Assembly (NCBI RefSeq): GCF_900106925.1
Contig: NZ_FNNZ01000009.1
Span: 124,001 to 188,000 of the forward strand
Direction: 5' to 3'
Length of the DNA stretch: 64,000 nucleotides
From: Thiocapsa roseopersicina
GTDB lineage: Bacteria > Pseudomonadota > Gammaproteobacteria > Chromatiales > Chromatiaceae
Shown: piece after piece, positions 1 through 8,181 of the stretch
Position numbering within the stretch: the stretch's first letter is position 1
Layout: the number at the start of each line of letters is the position of its first letter
Notes under the pieces: model-generated
Seen by the model: the letters and a program-made list of their open reading frames with translations, nothing else
The model's database searches: none
Told to the model about the DNA's origin: nothing
Translations under genes and position numbers: made by a program

Positions 1-645
1 CAGACAGCGGTGCGCGAACTCCCAGGAGCGCGGCGAGGGGAAGGCGACCGGGTTGTGCGCCGGGTCGAAATCGAACAGCAGCTCGGGGCGGAAGCGCAGA
101 AAGCCGATGACCCGTTCGTCGATGCCCTGCGCATAGGCCCAGGCGACCCAGTCGTCCAGGTGGGTCTCGACCTCGAAGTGCGAGAAGCGGTTGGCCAGCG
201 GCGCGGGCATGCTGTAGGTCACGCCGCGATCGCCTTGGCGATTGCCGGCCGCGAAGATCGCCCACCGGTCGGGGACGCGATACTCGCCGAGTCGCCGATC
301 CAGGATCAGCTGATAGGCCGCCGCAGACACCGCCGGAGGCGCCGAGGTGATCTCGTCGAGAAAGAGGATCCCGGCCGACGCATGGCGCTCGGCATCCGGC
401 AGGATGGCGGGAATCGCCCACTCCACCCGATCCCCGGCGCGGAACGGGATCCCGCGCAGATCGCTCGGCTCCATCTGCGAGAGGCGGATATCGATCATGG
501 GCACCCGATGGCGCTCGGCGATCTGCGCGACCATTTGCGACTTTCCGACGCCCGGAGGGCCCCAGAGCATCACGGGGGTATGGTGACCTTCCGCGGTACT
601 GGAAAACTCGCGGTCGAGGACACGGAGCAACTGGGCTGGACGCAT
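1..645 (-). CDS. MoxR-type AAA+ ATPase (C-terminus outside window)
   Basis: The reverse strand is open from an ATG at 645 down to base 1, giving 215 residues without a stop, so the gene continues beyond the window. Near residue 28 there is a Walker A motif GPPGVGKS and near residue 95 a Walker B motif ILFLDEI. They are followed by a sensor-like stretch FAAGNRQGDRG and PLANRFSHFEV, which is the layout of the MoxR/RavA group of AAA+ ATPases. These proteins act as chaperones that insert cofactors or activate partner complexes, usually together with a VWA-domain protein. Any such partner would lie left of the window. The exact client cannot be told from this fragment. Confidence 0.85.
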   Translation of the reverse strand, partial: MRPAQLLRVLDREFSSTAEGHHTPVMLWGPPGVGKSQMVAQIAERHRVPMIDIRLSQMEPSDLRGIPFRAGDRVEWAIPAILPDAERHASAGILFLDEITSAPPAVSAAAYQLILDRRLGEYRVPDRWAIFAAGNRQGDRGVTYSMPAPLANRFSHFEVETHLDDWVAWAYAQGIDERVIGFLRFRPELLFDFDPAHNPVAFPSPRSWEFAHRCL

Positions 646-1068
646 AGCGGGTCGTCTTCCTCTTGGGTCTGGTGCGAAGGTGCCTCATCCGCGAGGCCCG
701 GGGCGATGGCCGCCCGAGATTGGCCGGATATGGGCGCGATATCAGGTCGTCATCGCAATTGGGTTGGCATGAGAGTGGGTTTTGGCGCTCGGCTTCACAA
801 GTCGACACCTCGCCGGGCTACAATCCGTGCCCGGCCGGGTGCGTGATCACCTTGTCACACATAAGAAAAACGCTGTATTCTTATAGCCCTTCTCGCCCCC
901 TCATGACCCTGCGAGTCGTGCGGGCAAGGCTCCTTACGAGACTCGAGAGAGGACCCGAGGATCCGGGTCGACGCACCCGAATCCACGTCGCCAATAAGAT
1001 CAAGATTTCTGAAGGCGAGGCGTTCCCAAGCCGACCCTTCGTCAACGATAAGAGCCCGGAGAGCGGAC
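646..1068. other. intergenic region, no gene seen
   Basis: This 423-bp stretch separates the divergent MoxR-type gene and the small gene at 1069. I find no convincing coding frame in it. It holds one sigma70-like promoter candidate (listed separately) that would read toward the small gene. Confidence 0.6.
852..881 (+). promoter_or_regulatory. sigma70-like promoter candidate
   Basis: TTGTCA at 852-857 is followed after 18 bp by TATTCT at 876-881 in a locally AT-rich patch. It points toward the small gene at 1069, about 190 bp downstream. This is only a pattern match. Confidence 0.35.
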
Positions 1069-1266
1069 ATGAACCAGTTCTATTACGACGCCGTAACCAA
1101 AATGGAACAACTCGGTGTCGACGACGAGTACATCCAAGGCTGGCAGTGCGGTTTCCTCCAGAATCCGAAGCGCGAAGAGCAGCGCCTCACCGAGGCCTAC
1201 GAGGCCGGCTACGGCGACGGCGAAGAGAAGAACACCGACAATTTCGGGGACTGGGTCAAGGCCTGA
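1069..1266 (+). CDS. small acidic protein of unknown function
   Basis: The 65-residue product is acidic and rich in Tyr, Gln and Glu, with no signal peptide or membrane segment. The ATG at 1069 is preceded by GGAG at a suitable distance, and a strong intrinsic terminator follows the stop, so this is a self-contained transcription unit. The EAYEAGYGDG stretch resembles small conserved proteins I associate loosely with purple sulfur bacteria, but I cannot name a family. It is probably a cytosolic soluble protein. Confidence 0.75.
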   Translation: MNQFYYDAVTKMEQLGVDDEYIQGWQCGFLQNPKREEQRLTEAYEAGYGDGEEKNTDNFGDWVKA

Positions 1267-1284
1267 CCCCGATTCGGGCGAACG

Positions 1285-1312
1285 AAAAAGGCGGGGAGAC
1301 CCGCCTTTTTTT
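1285..1312 (+). terminator. intrinsic terminator with GAGA loop
   Basis: An 11-bp stem (AAAAAGGCGGG at 1285-1295 with CCCGCCTTTTT at 1300-1310) closes on a GAGA tetraloop of the GNRA type and runs into a T tract. It ends the small gene 19 bp after its stop codon. The A tract on the other side could also serve the converging ybbP transcript. Confidence 0.9.
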
Positions 1313-1399
1313 GTGCCTGTTATTCCGAGCCTACTCGGCGACGGACAAGAGGACGCGCACCATCACGAGGTGCGAGCAGCCTCGGCGCCGAGTCGCCCC

Positions 1400-3889
1400 C
1401 TACCCCGCCTGCCGAAGCGTCTGCAAAGGCGGGCGAATCAACAACGGATAGGTCGCCAAGGTCCCGGCGATGCCGATCAAGGCCCCGGAGCCGAAGACAC
1501 CGATCAGCCAGAGCATCGGATTGAAGCTGAAGGTCAAGCCGAAGAGCTGCTCGGCCAGAAGCCAGCCGGTCAGCTCCGCGAAGATGGAGGCCAGCGCCCC
1601 CGCGAGGATGCCCGCCGCGGTGAACTCCACGGCCAGACTGGTCAGCAGCGCCCGACGTCCGGTGCCCAGTGTGCGCAGGATGCCGTGCTCGAGTCGGCGC
1701 TCCTCCAGGCTGGCTTGGATGCCTGCGTACATGACCAGGATCCCGGCCGCGAGCGTGAAGAGAAAGACATATTCCACCGCCATCACGCCGCGGTCGACCA
1801 CCTGCCGAACCTGCGTCAGCAAGGCGTCGACGTCGAGCAGGGTCAAGCTCGGGAAGCGCTTGACCAACTCCGGCATCAAGGTCTCCCGATCCTCGGGCAG
1901 ATAGAAGCTGGTGATGTAGGTCGCGGGCTCGGAGCCGAGGAGCGCGGGAGAGGAGATCACGAAGAAGTTGACGTTGAAGCTGTCCCACTGGACCTCGCGC
2001 AGGCTGGTGACGGGCGCACTCACCTCGCGACCGGAGACCAGGAAGGCGATCTCGTCGCCCAAGGCGATACCGAGCGTCTCGGCGATGCCCTCCTCGACCG
2101 AAAACTCGGGAGGTGCATCCGCGCCCGACCACCAGGCGCCGGCGACGATGCGGTTGTCGGATTGCAGGTCCGCGCCCTGGCTCAGGTTGAACTCGCGCGA
2201 TGCGAGCTGCTCGGCCCGCGGATTCTCGTAGTCGGACGGGACGATCTCGCGGTCGTTGATCCGCACCAGCCGGCCGCGGATCATTGGGTAGATGGCCGAC
2301 TCGCCCAGCCCCCCCTCGCGCAGGAACTGGCCAAGCGGCTCGACATCCTGCGGCTGGATGTTGATCAGAAAGTGATTCGGCGCACCTTCGGGCAAGGTCT
2401 CCTGCCAGGCCGCGAGCAGATCGACGCGCACCACCGCCAGCAACAGCAAGGCGAGGATGCCGAGCCCCAGGCCGGAGATCTGCAGGACGGCGGCGGAGGG
2501 GCGCCGCGCCAGGGCCGCAAGCCCGAGTCGCCAGACCCCGCGGGCACGCCCGGCGAGGCCGCCGGCGAGACGCACCAGCACGAGCACCGTGATGACCAGG
2601 CTCGCGACCGCACCGAGCACGCCGGCCATCAGCTTCCAGGCCAATTGGAAATCATCCGCCTGCCAGATGATCAAGAGGGCCAGGGCCGATGCGGCGCCGA
2701 CCACCGTCAGGATGGCCGAGCCGCGCGGAGCACCCAGATCGCGACGCAGCGCACGCAACGGCGAGACCTGCGCCAGTTGAAACAGGGGTGGCAGCGCAAA
2801 GCCCAGGAGCGCGACCAGACCCGTCGCCACGCCGACGACGACGGGCGCAAGCGAGGGCGTCGGCAGATCCGTCGCGAACCACTCCGAGAGCAGGCTCATC
2901 AGCCCGAGCTGTCCCAGCCAGCCGAGCAGACAGCCCACCAGGCTGGCGACCAGACCGAAGAGCACCAGCCGCATCATGAAGACCCGCATCAGCAGGTGAT
3001 TGGGCGCACCCAGACAGCGCATCACGGCGACGGCATCGGTCTGGCGCTCGACGAAGCGACGGCTGGCCAGGGCGATGGCGGCCCCGGCGACCAGCAAGGT
3101 GACGAGTGTGGCCAGATGCAGGAAACGCGAGGCACGATCGACCGCGGATTCGAATTCGGGTCGGGCGGTGCTGCCGTCGATCAGATCGATGTTGACCGGC
3201 AGACCGGCCTCGATGGCCCTTTTGAAGCGCTCGACGGCCGTAGCCTCGCCGGCGACCAGAAGGCGATGCTCGGCCCGACTCGCCTCGGTGATCAATCCGG
3301 TCGCCGCGAGATCCGCCTGGCTCAGCATGACCCGCGGGGCCAGCGCAAAGAGCGCACCGCCGCGGTCCGGCTCGTTGCTCAGGATGGCGCCCATGCGCAG
3401 ACGCGACTCGCCGAGTCCGACCTCGTCGCCGAGCGCCGCACCGAGCAGGGGCAGGAGACGCGACTCCACCCAGACCTCGCCGGGCGGCGGTCCCGTCTCG
3501 ACCTCGCGATCCGGCGCGTCGAAGGCATCGCGGACGCTCAATCGCCCGCGCAAGGGATAAGCGGTGTCGACGGCCTTCACCTGGACGAGCTGCGGCCCGC
3601 CCTCGCCCACCACGACACTGCGAAACTCGATGATCTCCGCGGTGGTCAGACCCAAGCGATCCGCCTGCTCTCGGTAGTCGGCGGGCAGCGGGGTGGCCGA
3701 CTCGAGGGCGAGATCGGCCGCGATCAGCTCCCCGCCCTGACGGGCCATGGCGCTTTCGACACGATCGGTGAAGAAACCGACCGCAGTGATGGCGGCAACG
3801 GTCAAGATCAAAGCCGAGGCGAGCAGATAGAGCTCGCCGCTGCGCCAGTCCTGACCCAGCAGTCGCAGGGTGATCCGCCAGGTCTTCAC
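1400..3889 (-). CDS. ybbP: ABC exporter permease, FtsX family (YbbP-like)
   Basis: The 829-residue membrane protein has an N-terminal membrane segment near residues 20-40, a large periplasmic part, a first FtsX permease block around residues 250-420, a second extracytoplasmic region, and a final three-helix FtsX block near the C-terminus. This duplicated layout and length match YbbP, the permease partner of YbbA. It overlaps the ATPase gene by four bases (ATGA), so the two are translationally coupled. Substrates of this system are not firmly known. The neighbouring lysophospholipase TesA suggests a link to envelope lipids. Confidence 0.88.
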   Translation of the reverse strand: MKTWRITLRLLGQDWRSGELYLLASALILTVAAITAVGFFTDRVESAMARQGGELIAADLALESATPLPADYREQADRLGLTTAEIIEFRSVVVGEGGPQLVQVKAVDTAYPLRGRLSVRDAFDAPDREVETGPPPGEVWVESRLLPLLGAALGDEVGLGESRLRMGAILSNEPDRGGALFALAPRVMLSQADLAATGLITEASRAEHRLLVAGEATAVERFKRAIEAGLPVNIDLIDGSTARPEFESAVDRASRFLHLATLVTLLVAGAAIALASRRFVERQTDAVAVMRCLGAPNHLLMRVFMMRLVLFGLVASLVGCLLGWLGQLGLMSLLSEWFATDLPTPSLAPVVVGVATGLVALLGFALPPLFQLAQVSPLRALRRDLGAPRGSAILTVVGAASALALLIIWQADDFQLAWKLMAGVLGAVASLVITVLVLVRLAGGLAGRARGVWRLGLAALARRPSAAVLQISGLGLGILALLLLAVVRVDLLAAWQETLPEGAPNHFLINIQPQDVEPLGQFLREGGLGESAIYPMIRGRLVRINDREIVPSDYENPRAEQLASREFNLSQGADLQSDNRIVAGAWWSGADAPPEFSVEEGIAETLGIALGDEIAFLVSGREVSAPVTSLREVQWDSFNVNFFVISSPALLGSEPATYITSFYLPEDRETLMPELVKRFPSLTLLDVDALLTQVRQVVDRGVMAVEYVFLFTLAAGILVMYAGIQASLEERRLEHGILRTLGTGRRALLTSLAVEFTAAGILAGALASIFAELTGWLLAEQLFGLTFSFNPMLWLIGVFGSGALIGIAGTLATYPLLIRPPLQTLRQAG

Positions 3890-4575
3890 GAGCCTTGCTC
3901 CAGGTGGCCGGCGGTCATGTGCAGACGACGATCGCAGCGCTCGGCCAGACGCGGGTCATGGGTGACCAGCACCAGTGCCGCACCGGCGTCGCTGCGCAGG
4001 TCCAAAAGGAGGTCGATGATGTGCTCGCCGGTGACCTGGTCGAGGTTTCCGGTCGGCTCGTCGGCAAACAGCACCTCGGGACGCGGGGCATAGGCCCGAG
4101 CGATCGCGACACGCTGCTGCTCACCGCCCGAGAGCTGACGCGGATAGTGTCGGGCACGCGGGGTCAGACCGACCCGATCCAGGGCCTCGTCGGCGCGGCG
4201 TGCGGCGTCGCGCGTCCCGGTCAGCTCGAGCGGAAGCAGCACGTTCTCGCGCGCGGTCAGGGTCGGCAGGAGCTGGAAGTTCTGGAAGACGAAGCCGACT
4301 CGCCCGCTGCGCAGCGCCGCGCGTCCGTCCTCGTCGAGATCGTCGACGCGCTGACCGCACAGCCACACCTCGCCCGACGTGGCACTGTCGAGACCGGCCA
4401 AGAGCCCCAATAATGTGGACTTGCCCGAGCCGGATGCACCGAGGATGGCCACCGCCTCGCCGGCCTGGATCTCCAGGTCGAGGCGCTCCAAGATGGTCAA
4501 GCCGCCGGCCGGCCCCGTAACATGCTTCCCCACTGCGACCGCTTTCGACACGGCCCGAGGTCTTTGTCCCGACAT
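3886..4575 (-). CDS. ybbA: ABC exporter ATP-binding protein (YbbA-like)
   Basis: The 229-residue ATPase carries Walker A GASGSGKST, signature LSGGEQQRVAIARA, Walker B VLFADEPTGNLD and a final H-loop VTHD, as in the LolD/MacB/YbbA group that powers FtsX-type permeases. I chose the ATG at 4575, which gives an N-terminus of E. coli YbbA length. A longer frame to 4665 would run inside the divergent tesA gene. With this start the initiation codons of ybbA and tesA share two bases in one CATG. Confidence 0.9.
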   Translation of the reverse strand: MSGQRPRAVSKAVAVGKHVTGPAGGLTILERLDLEIQAGEAVAILGASGSGKSTLLGLLAGLDSATSGEVWLCGQRVDDLDEDGRAALRSGRVGFVFQNFQLLPTLTARENVLLPLELTGTRDAARRADEALDRVGLTPRARHYPRQLSGGEQQRVAIARAYAPRPEVLFADEPTGNLDQVTGEHIIDLLLDLRSDAGAALVLVTHDPRLAERCDRRLHMTAGHLEQGS

Positions 4576-5224
4576 GATCCGTCTACTCCTGCTGACCTGT
4601 ATGTTGTTGCCCGCCCTGACGCTCGGAAAAACCGCGAACGACGCGTCGGCCAACTCGCCGGTCATGCCGCCGGTGATCCTGATCCTCGGCGACAGCCTGA
4701 GTGCGAGCTATGGTTTGGATCGCAAGAGCGGCTGGGTGTCGCTCCTCGAGGAGCGTCTGCGCGAGCGTGGAATGGCCTACCGCGTCGTGAATGCGAGCGT
4801 CTCGGGCGATACGACAGCCGGTGGCCTGACGCGGCTCGGTGCGCTGCTCGATGACCACGCACCCGCGATCGTTCTCATCGAGCTCGGTGCAAACGACGGC
4901 TTGCGCGGGCTGGGATTCGAGGTCATCCGCAACAATCTAACGACGCTGGTGGAGCGCAGCAGCGCGGCCGGCAGCCGAGTCGTCGTGACCGGCTTGCGTC
5001 TCCCGCCCAACTACGGTGCGGCTTACACCGACGGCTTTCAAGCGGTGTTCCGGGAGGTCGCCGAGACCGAATCCGTCCCCTTGGTGCCGGATCTGCTCGC
5101 CGGAGTCGCCGAGGATTGGGATCTGATGCAGGCCGACGGACTGCACCCGACCGCCGAGGCGCAGCCGCGTATCCTGGACAACGTCTGGCCGATCTTGGAG
5201 CCGCTGCTGGAGGCGAGTCGATAG
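4574..5224 (+). CDS. tesA: acyl-CoA thioesterase I / lysophospholipase L1, periplasmic
   Basis: The 216-residue product starts with a short hydrophobic signal peptide (MIRLLLLTCMLLPALTLG). It then shows all catalytic blocks of the SGNH/GDSL hydrolases: GDSLSASYG with the nucleophilic Ser, the oxyanion Gly in block II, GANDG in block III and DGLHP with the Asp-His pair near the C-terminus. TesA acts in the periplasm on thioesters and lysophospholipids. The gene is divergent from ybbA, the same arrangement as in E. coli. Confidence 0.93.
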   Translation: MIRLLLLTCMLLPALTLGKTANDASANSPVMPPVILILGDSLSASYGLDRKSGWVSLLEERLRERGMAYRVVNASVSGDTTAGGLTRLGALLDDHAPAIVLIELGANDGLRGLGFEVIRNNLTTLVERSSAAGSRVVVTGLRLPPNYGAAYTDGFQAVFREVAETESVPLVPDLLAGVAEDWDLMQADGLHPTAEAQPRILDNVWPILEPLLEASR

Positions 5225-5232
5225 GTCGCGGC

Positions 5233-5249
5233 GGCGCGCCTTGCGCGCC
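5233..5249 (+). terminator. hairpin after tesA, no T tract
   Basis: GGCGCG at 5233-5238 pairs with CGCGCC at 5244-5249 across a five-base loop, nine bases after the tesA stop. There is no T run, so it could be a weak terminator or an mRNA end-protecting hairpin. Confidence 0.35.
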
Positions 5250-5354
5250 CCCCGTAGCCACCCTATTCGTGTCCACTTCTCCCGGTCTCACCGCCGGATC
5301 AGGGTACAATCTCAAGCATAGAAACGTCCCGTCTCGGGACCACCGGAGTCATCC

Positions 5355-6482
5355 ATGCATCGCATCACCATCGTCGGTTCCGGATTCGCCGGCCTCACCG
5401 CCGTCCAAAGCATCCGACGCACAGCTCCCGACGCCGAGATCACCCTCGTCAGCGCGAAGCCCGAATTCATCTATTATCCAGGCCTGATTTGGGTCCCCTG
5501 CGGCATCCGCAGCGGCGAGGATCTGCGCATCGATCTGCGCCCCTTCTTCAAGCGCATGCGGGTGCGCCATCTCGCCGGAGAGGCGACCGGACTGAGCGCG
5601 GACGGGCGCACGCTCGAGACCACCGCCGGCCCGGTCGAGAACGACGGACTCATCATCGGCAGCGGCGGACGCTTCATCAAGAAGCTTCCCGGCATCGAGC
5701 ATGCCATCACACCCTGCGAGGGCATCGCCGCCGCGGAGGCGATCCGCGATCGCGTCAAGGCGATGGACGGCGGCAGCATCGCCATGGGCTTCGCCGGCAA
5801 CCCCAACGAGCCGAGCTCGATGCGCGGCGGACCCATCTTCGAGTTTATCTTCGGGATGGATAGCCAACTGCGCAAGGAAGGGCGTCGGGACCGTTTCCGC
5901 CTGCACTTCTTCACCCCGGCTGAGCGACCCGGCAACCGGCTCGGCCCGAAGGCGGTCGACGGCATCCTCGCGGAGATGAAGCGCCGCGGCATCGAGACCC
6001 ATCTGGGCCACAAGCTCAAGTCGTTCTCGGAGTCGAAGGTGACGACCGAGGGCGGGGAATTCGACGCCGACCTGATCCTCTTCATGCCGGGTATGACCGG
6101 CAACAGCTGGTTCGACAACACCGCCCTGCCGCGCTCGCCGGGCGGGCTGTTGCAGGCGGATGCACATTGCCGGGTCGCCGGCTACGAGCGGGTCTATGTC
6201 GCAGGTGATTCGGGCAGTTTTCCCGGTCCTGACTGGATGCCGAAGCAGGCCCACATGGCGGACCTGCAAGCGCGCGCGGCGGTGAAGAATCTGCTCGGCG
6301 AGCTGCAGGGCCGCGCGCCGAGCGAGACCTTCAAGGTCGAGCTGGTCTGCATCGTGGACGCCAACGATACGGGCATGCTGGTCGCGCGCACCGAAAAGAA
6401 CAACTGGGTGCTCCCTTCGACACGGCTCTTCCATTGGATGAAGCTGGGTTTCGAATGGTGGTATCTGCGCCCCTACCGTTAG
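5355..6482 (+). CDS. SQR-like FAD-dependent oxidoreductase
   Basis: The 375-residue flavoprotein begins with the dinucleotide-binding motif GSGFAGL and has the second FAD motif VYVAGDSGSF near residues 281-289, with a C-terminal amphipathic, aromatic tail (FHWMKLGFEWWYLRPYR) suited to membrane attachment. This is the build of sulfide:quinone oxidoreductases and type II NADH dehydrogenases. Cysteines occur at 49, 121, 272 and 332. Cys121 and Cys332 sit where SQR has two of its cysteines. The middle catalytic cysteine, expected near 150-160, is missing, since that stretch reads GNPNEPSSMRGG. It may therefore not be a classical SQR. A GGAG-type ribosome site precedes the ATG, and rnk follows after 12 bp. 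Confidence 0.75.
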   Translation: MHRITIVGSGFAGLTAVQSIRRTAPDAEITLVSAKPEFIYYPGLIWVPCGIRSGEDLRIDLRPFFKRMRVRHLAGEATGLSADGRTLETTAGPVENDGLIIGSGGRFIKKLPGIEHAITPCEGIAAAEAIRDRVKAMDGGSIAMGFAGNPNEPSSMRGGPIFEFIFGMDSQLRKEGRRDRFRLHFFTPAERPGNRLGPKAVDGILAEMKRRGIETHLGHKLKSFSESKVTTEGGEFDADLILFMPGMTGNSWFDNTALPRSPGGLLQADAHCRVAGYERVYVAGDSGSFPGPDWMPKQAHMADLQARAAVKNLLGELQGRAPSETFKVELVCIVDANDTGMLVARTEKNNWVLPSTRLFHWMKLGFEWWYLRPYR

Positions 6483-6494
6483 GCAGGACACGAC

Positions 6495-6908
6495 ATGAGC
6501 ACGCGACCCAACATCATTCTTTCGACGACGGATGCCGAGCGGCTGGAGCGGCTTCTGGACTCCGTCGATGACGCCGAGTTTCCCGGCAAAGCAGACCTGG
6601 AGGCCGAGCTCTCTCGGGCAATCGTGGTGGATGCGAAGGATATTCCGCCCAAGGTCGTCACCATGCGATCGACCGTGAAGTTTCGCATCGAGTTATCCTC
6701 GGAGGAACGTTGTTTGACGCTCGTCTACCCGAGCGACGTCGATGACAGCGGTCGGACCATCTCGATCCTCGCCCCGGTCGGAAGCGCCCTGCTGGGCCTG
6801 TCCGAGGGCGACGAGATCGACTGGCCGAAACCGGGCGGAGGCACGCTGCGCGTGCGTATCGACGAGGTGACCTACCAACCCGAGCGCGCGGGCGAATACC
6901 ACCGCTGA
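6495..6908 (+). CDS. rnk: nucleoside diphosphate kinase regulator Rnk
   Basis: The 137-residue cytosolic protein has an N-terminal antiparallel coiled-coil region (residues 10-45) and a C-terminal GreA/GreB-like FKBP fold containing VYPSDVD, ISILAPVGSALLGL and GDEIDWP. These are typical of Rnk, which binds RNA polymerase near the secondary channel and affects nucleoside diphosphate kinase levels. It lies 12 bp behind the flavoprotein gene and is probably cotranscribed. Confidence 0.88.
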   Translation: MSTRPNIILSTTDAERLERLLDSVDDAEFPGKADLEAELSRAIVVDAKDIPPKVVTMRSTVKFRIELSSEERCLTLVYPSDVDDSGRTISILAPVGSALLGLSEGDEIDWPKPGGGTLRVRIDEVTYQPERAGEYHR

Positions 6909-7003
6909 GCCCCTCGAAAAGCAGCCTGACCGCAAGGAACGCCTGGGTTTTCCCCGCCTGAGGTCTGCCGCGCGGCTCGCCCGACGGACGAGTCGCGCAA
7001 CCA

Positions 7004-7834
7004 TCACGTCACCCTGTTCTTGCCTTCGGCTCCGATGCCCGAGCTTTGGCCGATCGGGCCGCCGGACGGCGTCGGGTCCGGGGCGACTTCGAGATCTTCG
7101 TAGAGGCGGTGCAGCTGGACGACCTCGGTCGACTTCTTTCGCAGACGCAGGTTAAGCATCTCCACCATGAAGGAGAAGGCCATCGCGAAGTAGAGGTAGC
7201 CCTTGGGCACCTCCTGCCCCGTGCCCTCCGCGACCAGCGCGACGCCAACCAAGACCAGGAACGACAGAGCCAACATCTTCACGGTCGGGTGGCGATCGAC
7301 GAACTCGCCGATCGGCTTGGCCGCGAACATCATGACCGCAATCGCGATGACGATCGCGGCGACCATGACGCTGACCTCGTCCGCCAGGCCGATCGCCGTG
7401 ATCACCGAGTCCAGCGAGAAGACGATGTCGATGATGGCGATCTGGACAATCACGAGCGGAAGGAGCGTGGCGACATGCTTGGGAGCCTGATGCTCCTCGC
7501 CCCCTTCCAGGCTGCCGTGGATCTCCATCACCGCCTTGTAGATCAGGAAGAGACCGCCGAGCAGGAGGACCAGATCACGGCCCGAGACGGGATGCCCCAT
7601 CACCTCGAACCAGGGCTCCACGAGGCGCGCCAGCCAAGCGATCGACAGCAGCAGCAGGATGCGTGTCCCCATAGCTGCCAACAGGCCGAACTGGCGGGCA
7701 AAGGGGCGCTGATGCTCGGGCAGATTCGAGACCAGCAAGGTCAGGAAGATGATGTTGTCGATGCCCAAGACGATCTCGAGCACCGTCAGCGTCAACAGGG
7801 CGCTCCAGAGATTGATATCCCATAACCATTCCAT
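7004..7834 (-). CDS. TerC family integral membrane protein
   Basis: The 276-residue protein has about seven membrane segments. It carries the two conserved acidic TerC motifs, EIVLGIDNIIFL near residue 20 and DIVFSLDSVITAIG near residue 135, which are thought to take part in metal handling. There is no CBS or CorC domain at the C-terminus, so this is the short form. TerC proteins have been linked to tellurite resistance and to loading of metals, especially manganese, into exported proteins. It converges with rnk and is transcribed alone. Confidence 0.88.
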   Translation of the reverse strand: MEWLWDINLWSALLTLTVLEIVLGIDNIIFLTLLVSNLPEHQRPFARQFGLLAAMGTRILLLLSIAWLARLVEPWFEVMGHPVSGRDLVLLLGGLFLIYKAVMEIHGSLEGGEEHQAPKHVATLLPLVIVQIAIIDIVFSLDSVITAIGLADEVSVMVAAIVIAIAVMMFAAKPIGEFVDRHPTVKMLALSFLVLVGVALVAEGTGQEVPKGYLYFAMAFSFMVEMLNLRLRKKSTEVVQLHRLYEDLEVAPDPTPSGGPIGQSSGIGAEGKNRVT

Positions 7835-8181
7835 ACGAATTCGTGACCTTGCGAGGTTGTTGCCGACGTGGAAGGCTCACCACCGACACTCAAGATCGGT
7901 GATGCCGATGTGCGGTCCGGCGATGCGGTGTCTCGCCTGGCCCTTCGAGATCCTGCAGGATCAACAGCGAGGGGGCGACGACCGTGCAAAATGATCGCAT
8001 ACCCCGGGCGACACGAACATCCTGCAACCCGCCCGACCGCCGTGCTCGAGGCCGGGCAGACACATCTATATTCATTGATCTATTACATCAAAAACATCGA
8101 TTATTATCGAAGTCTTTACAGCATTAACCTCCGGATCTCATCCCGATCATCCAAGCCCCCGTCCGGGACCCTGGAGGCACG
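7835..8181. other. terC-sbtA divergent intergenic region
   Basis: This 347-bp region between divergent terC and sbtA has no convincing gene. Its right third (8060-8130) is clearly AT-rich compared with its surroundings and carries two palindromes, listed separately. It probably holds promoters for both genes. Confidence 0.6.
8075..8110 (+). promoter_or_regulatory. tandem palindromes upstream of sbtA, operator candidate
   Basis: A perfect palindrome TTGAT-N7-ATCAA (8075-8091) is followed by TCGAT-N4-ATCGA (8097-8110). The two centres are about 20.5 bp apart, roughly two helical turns, so two dimers could sit on the same DNA face. Such an arrangement is common for LysR-type regulators of carbon fixation and CO2-concentrating genes. 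The spacing is not the canonical T-N11-A, so the regulator family is inferred only. Confidence 0.5.

Noticed and set aside
1115-4093. A 992-codon open frame on the plus strand opposite ybbP
   Set aside because: It is the antisense shadow of a well-supported permease gene. Its translation is Gln/Arg/Asp-rich without any domain, and such frames are common in high-GC DNA.
5355-6482. Naming this gene sqr outright
   Set aside because: One of the three cysteines expected in classical SQR is absent, so only an SQR-like call is supported.
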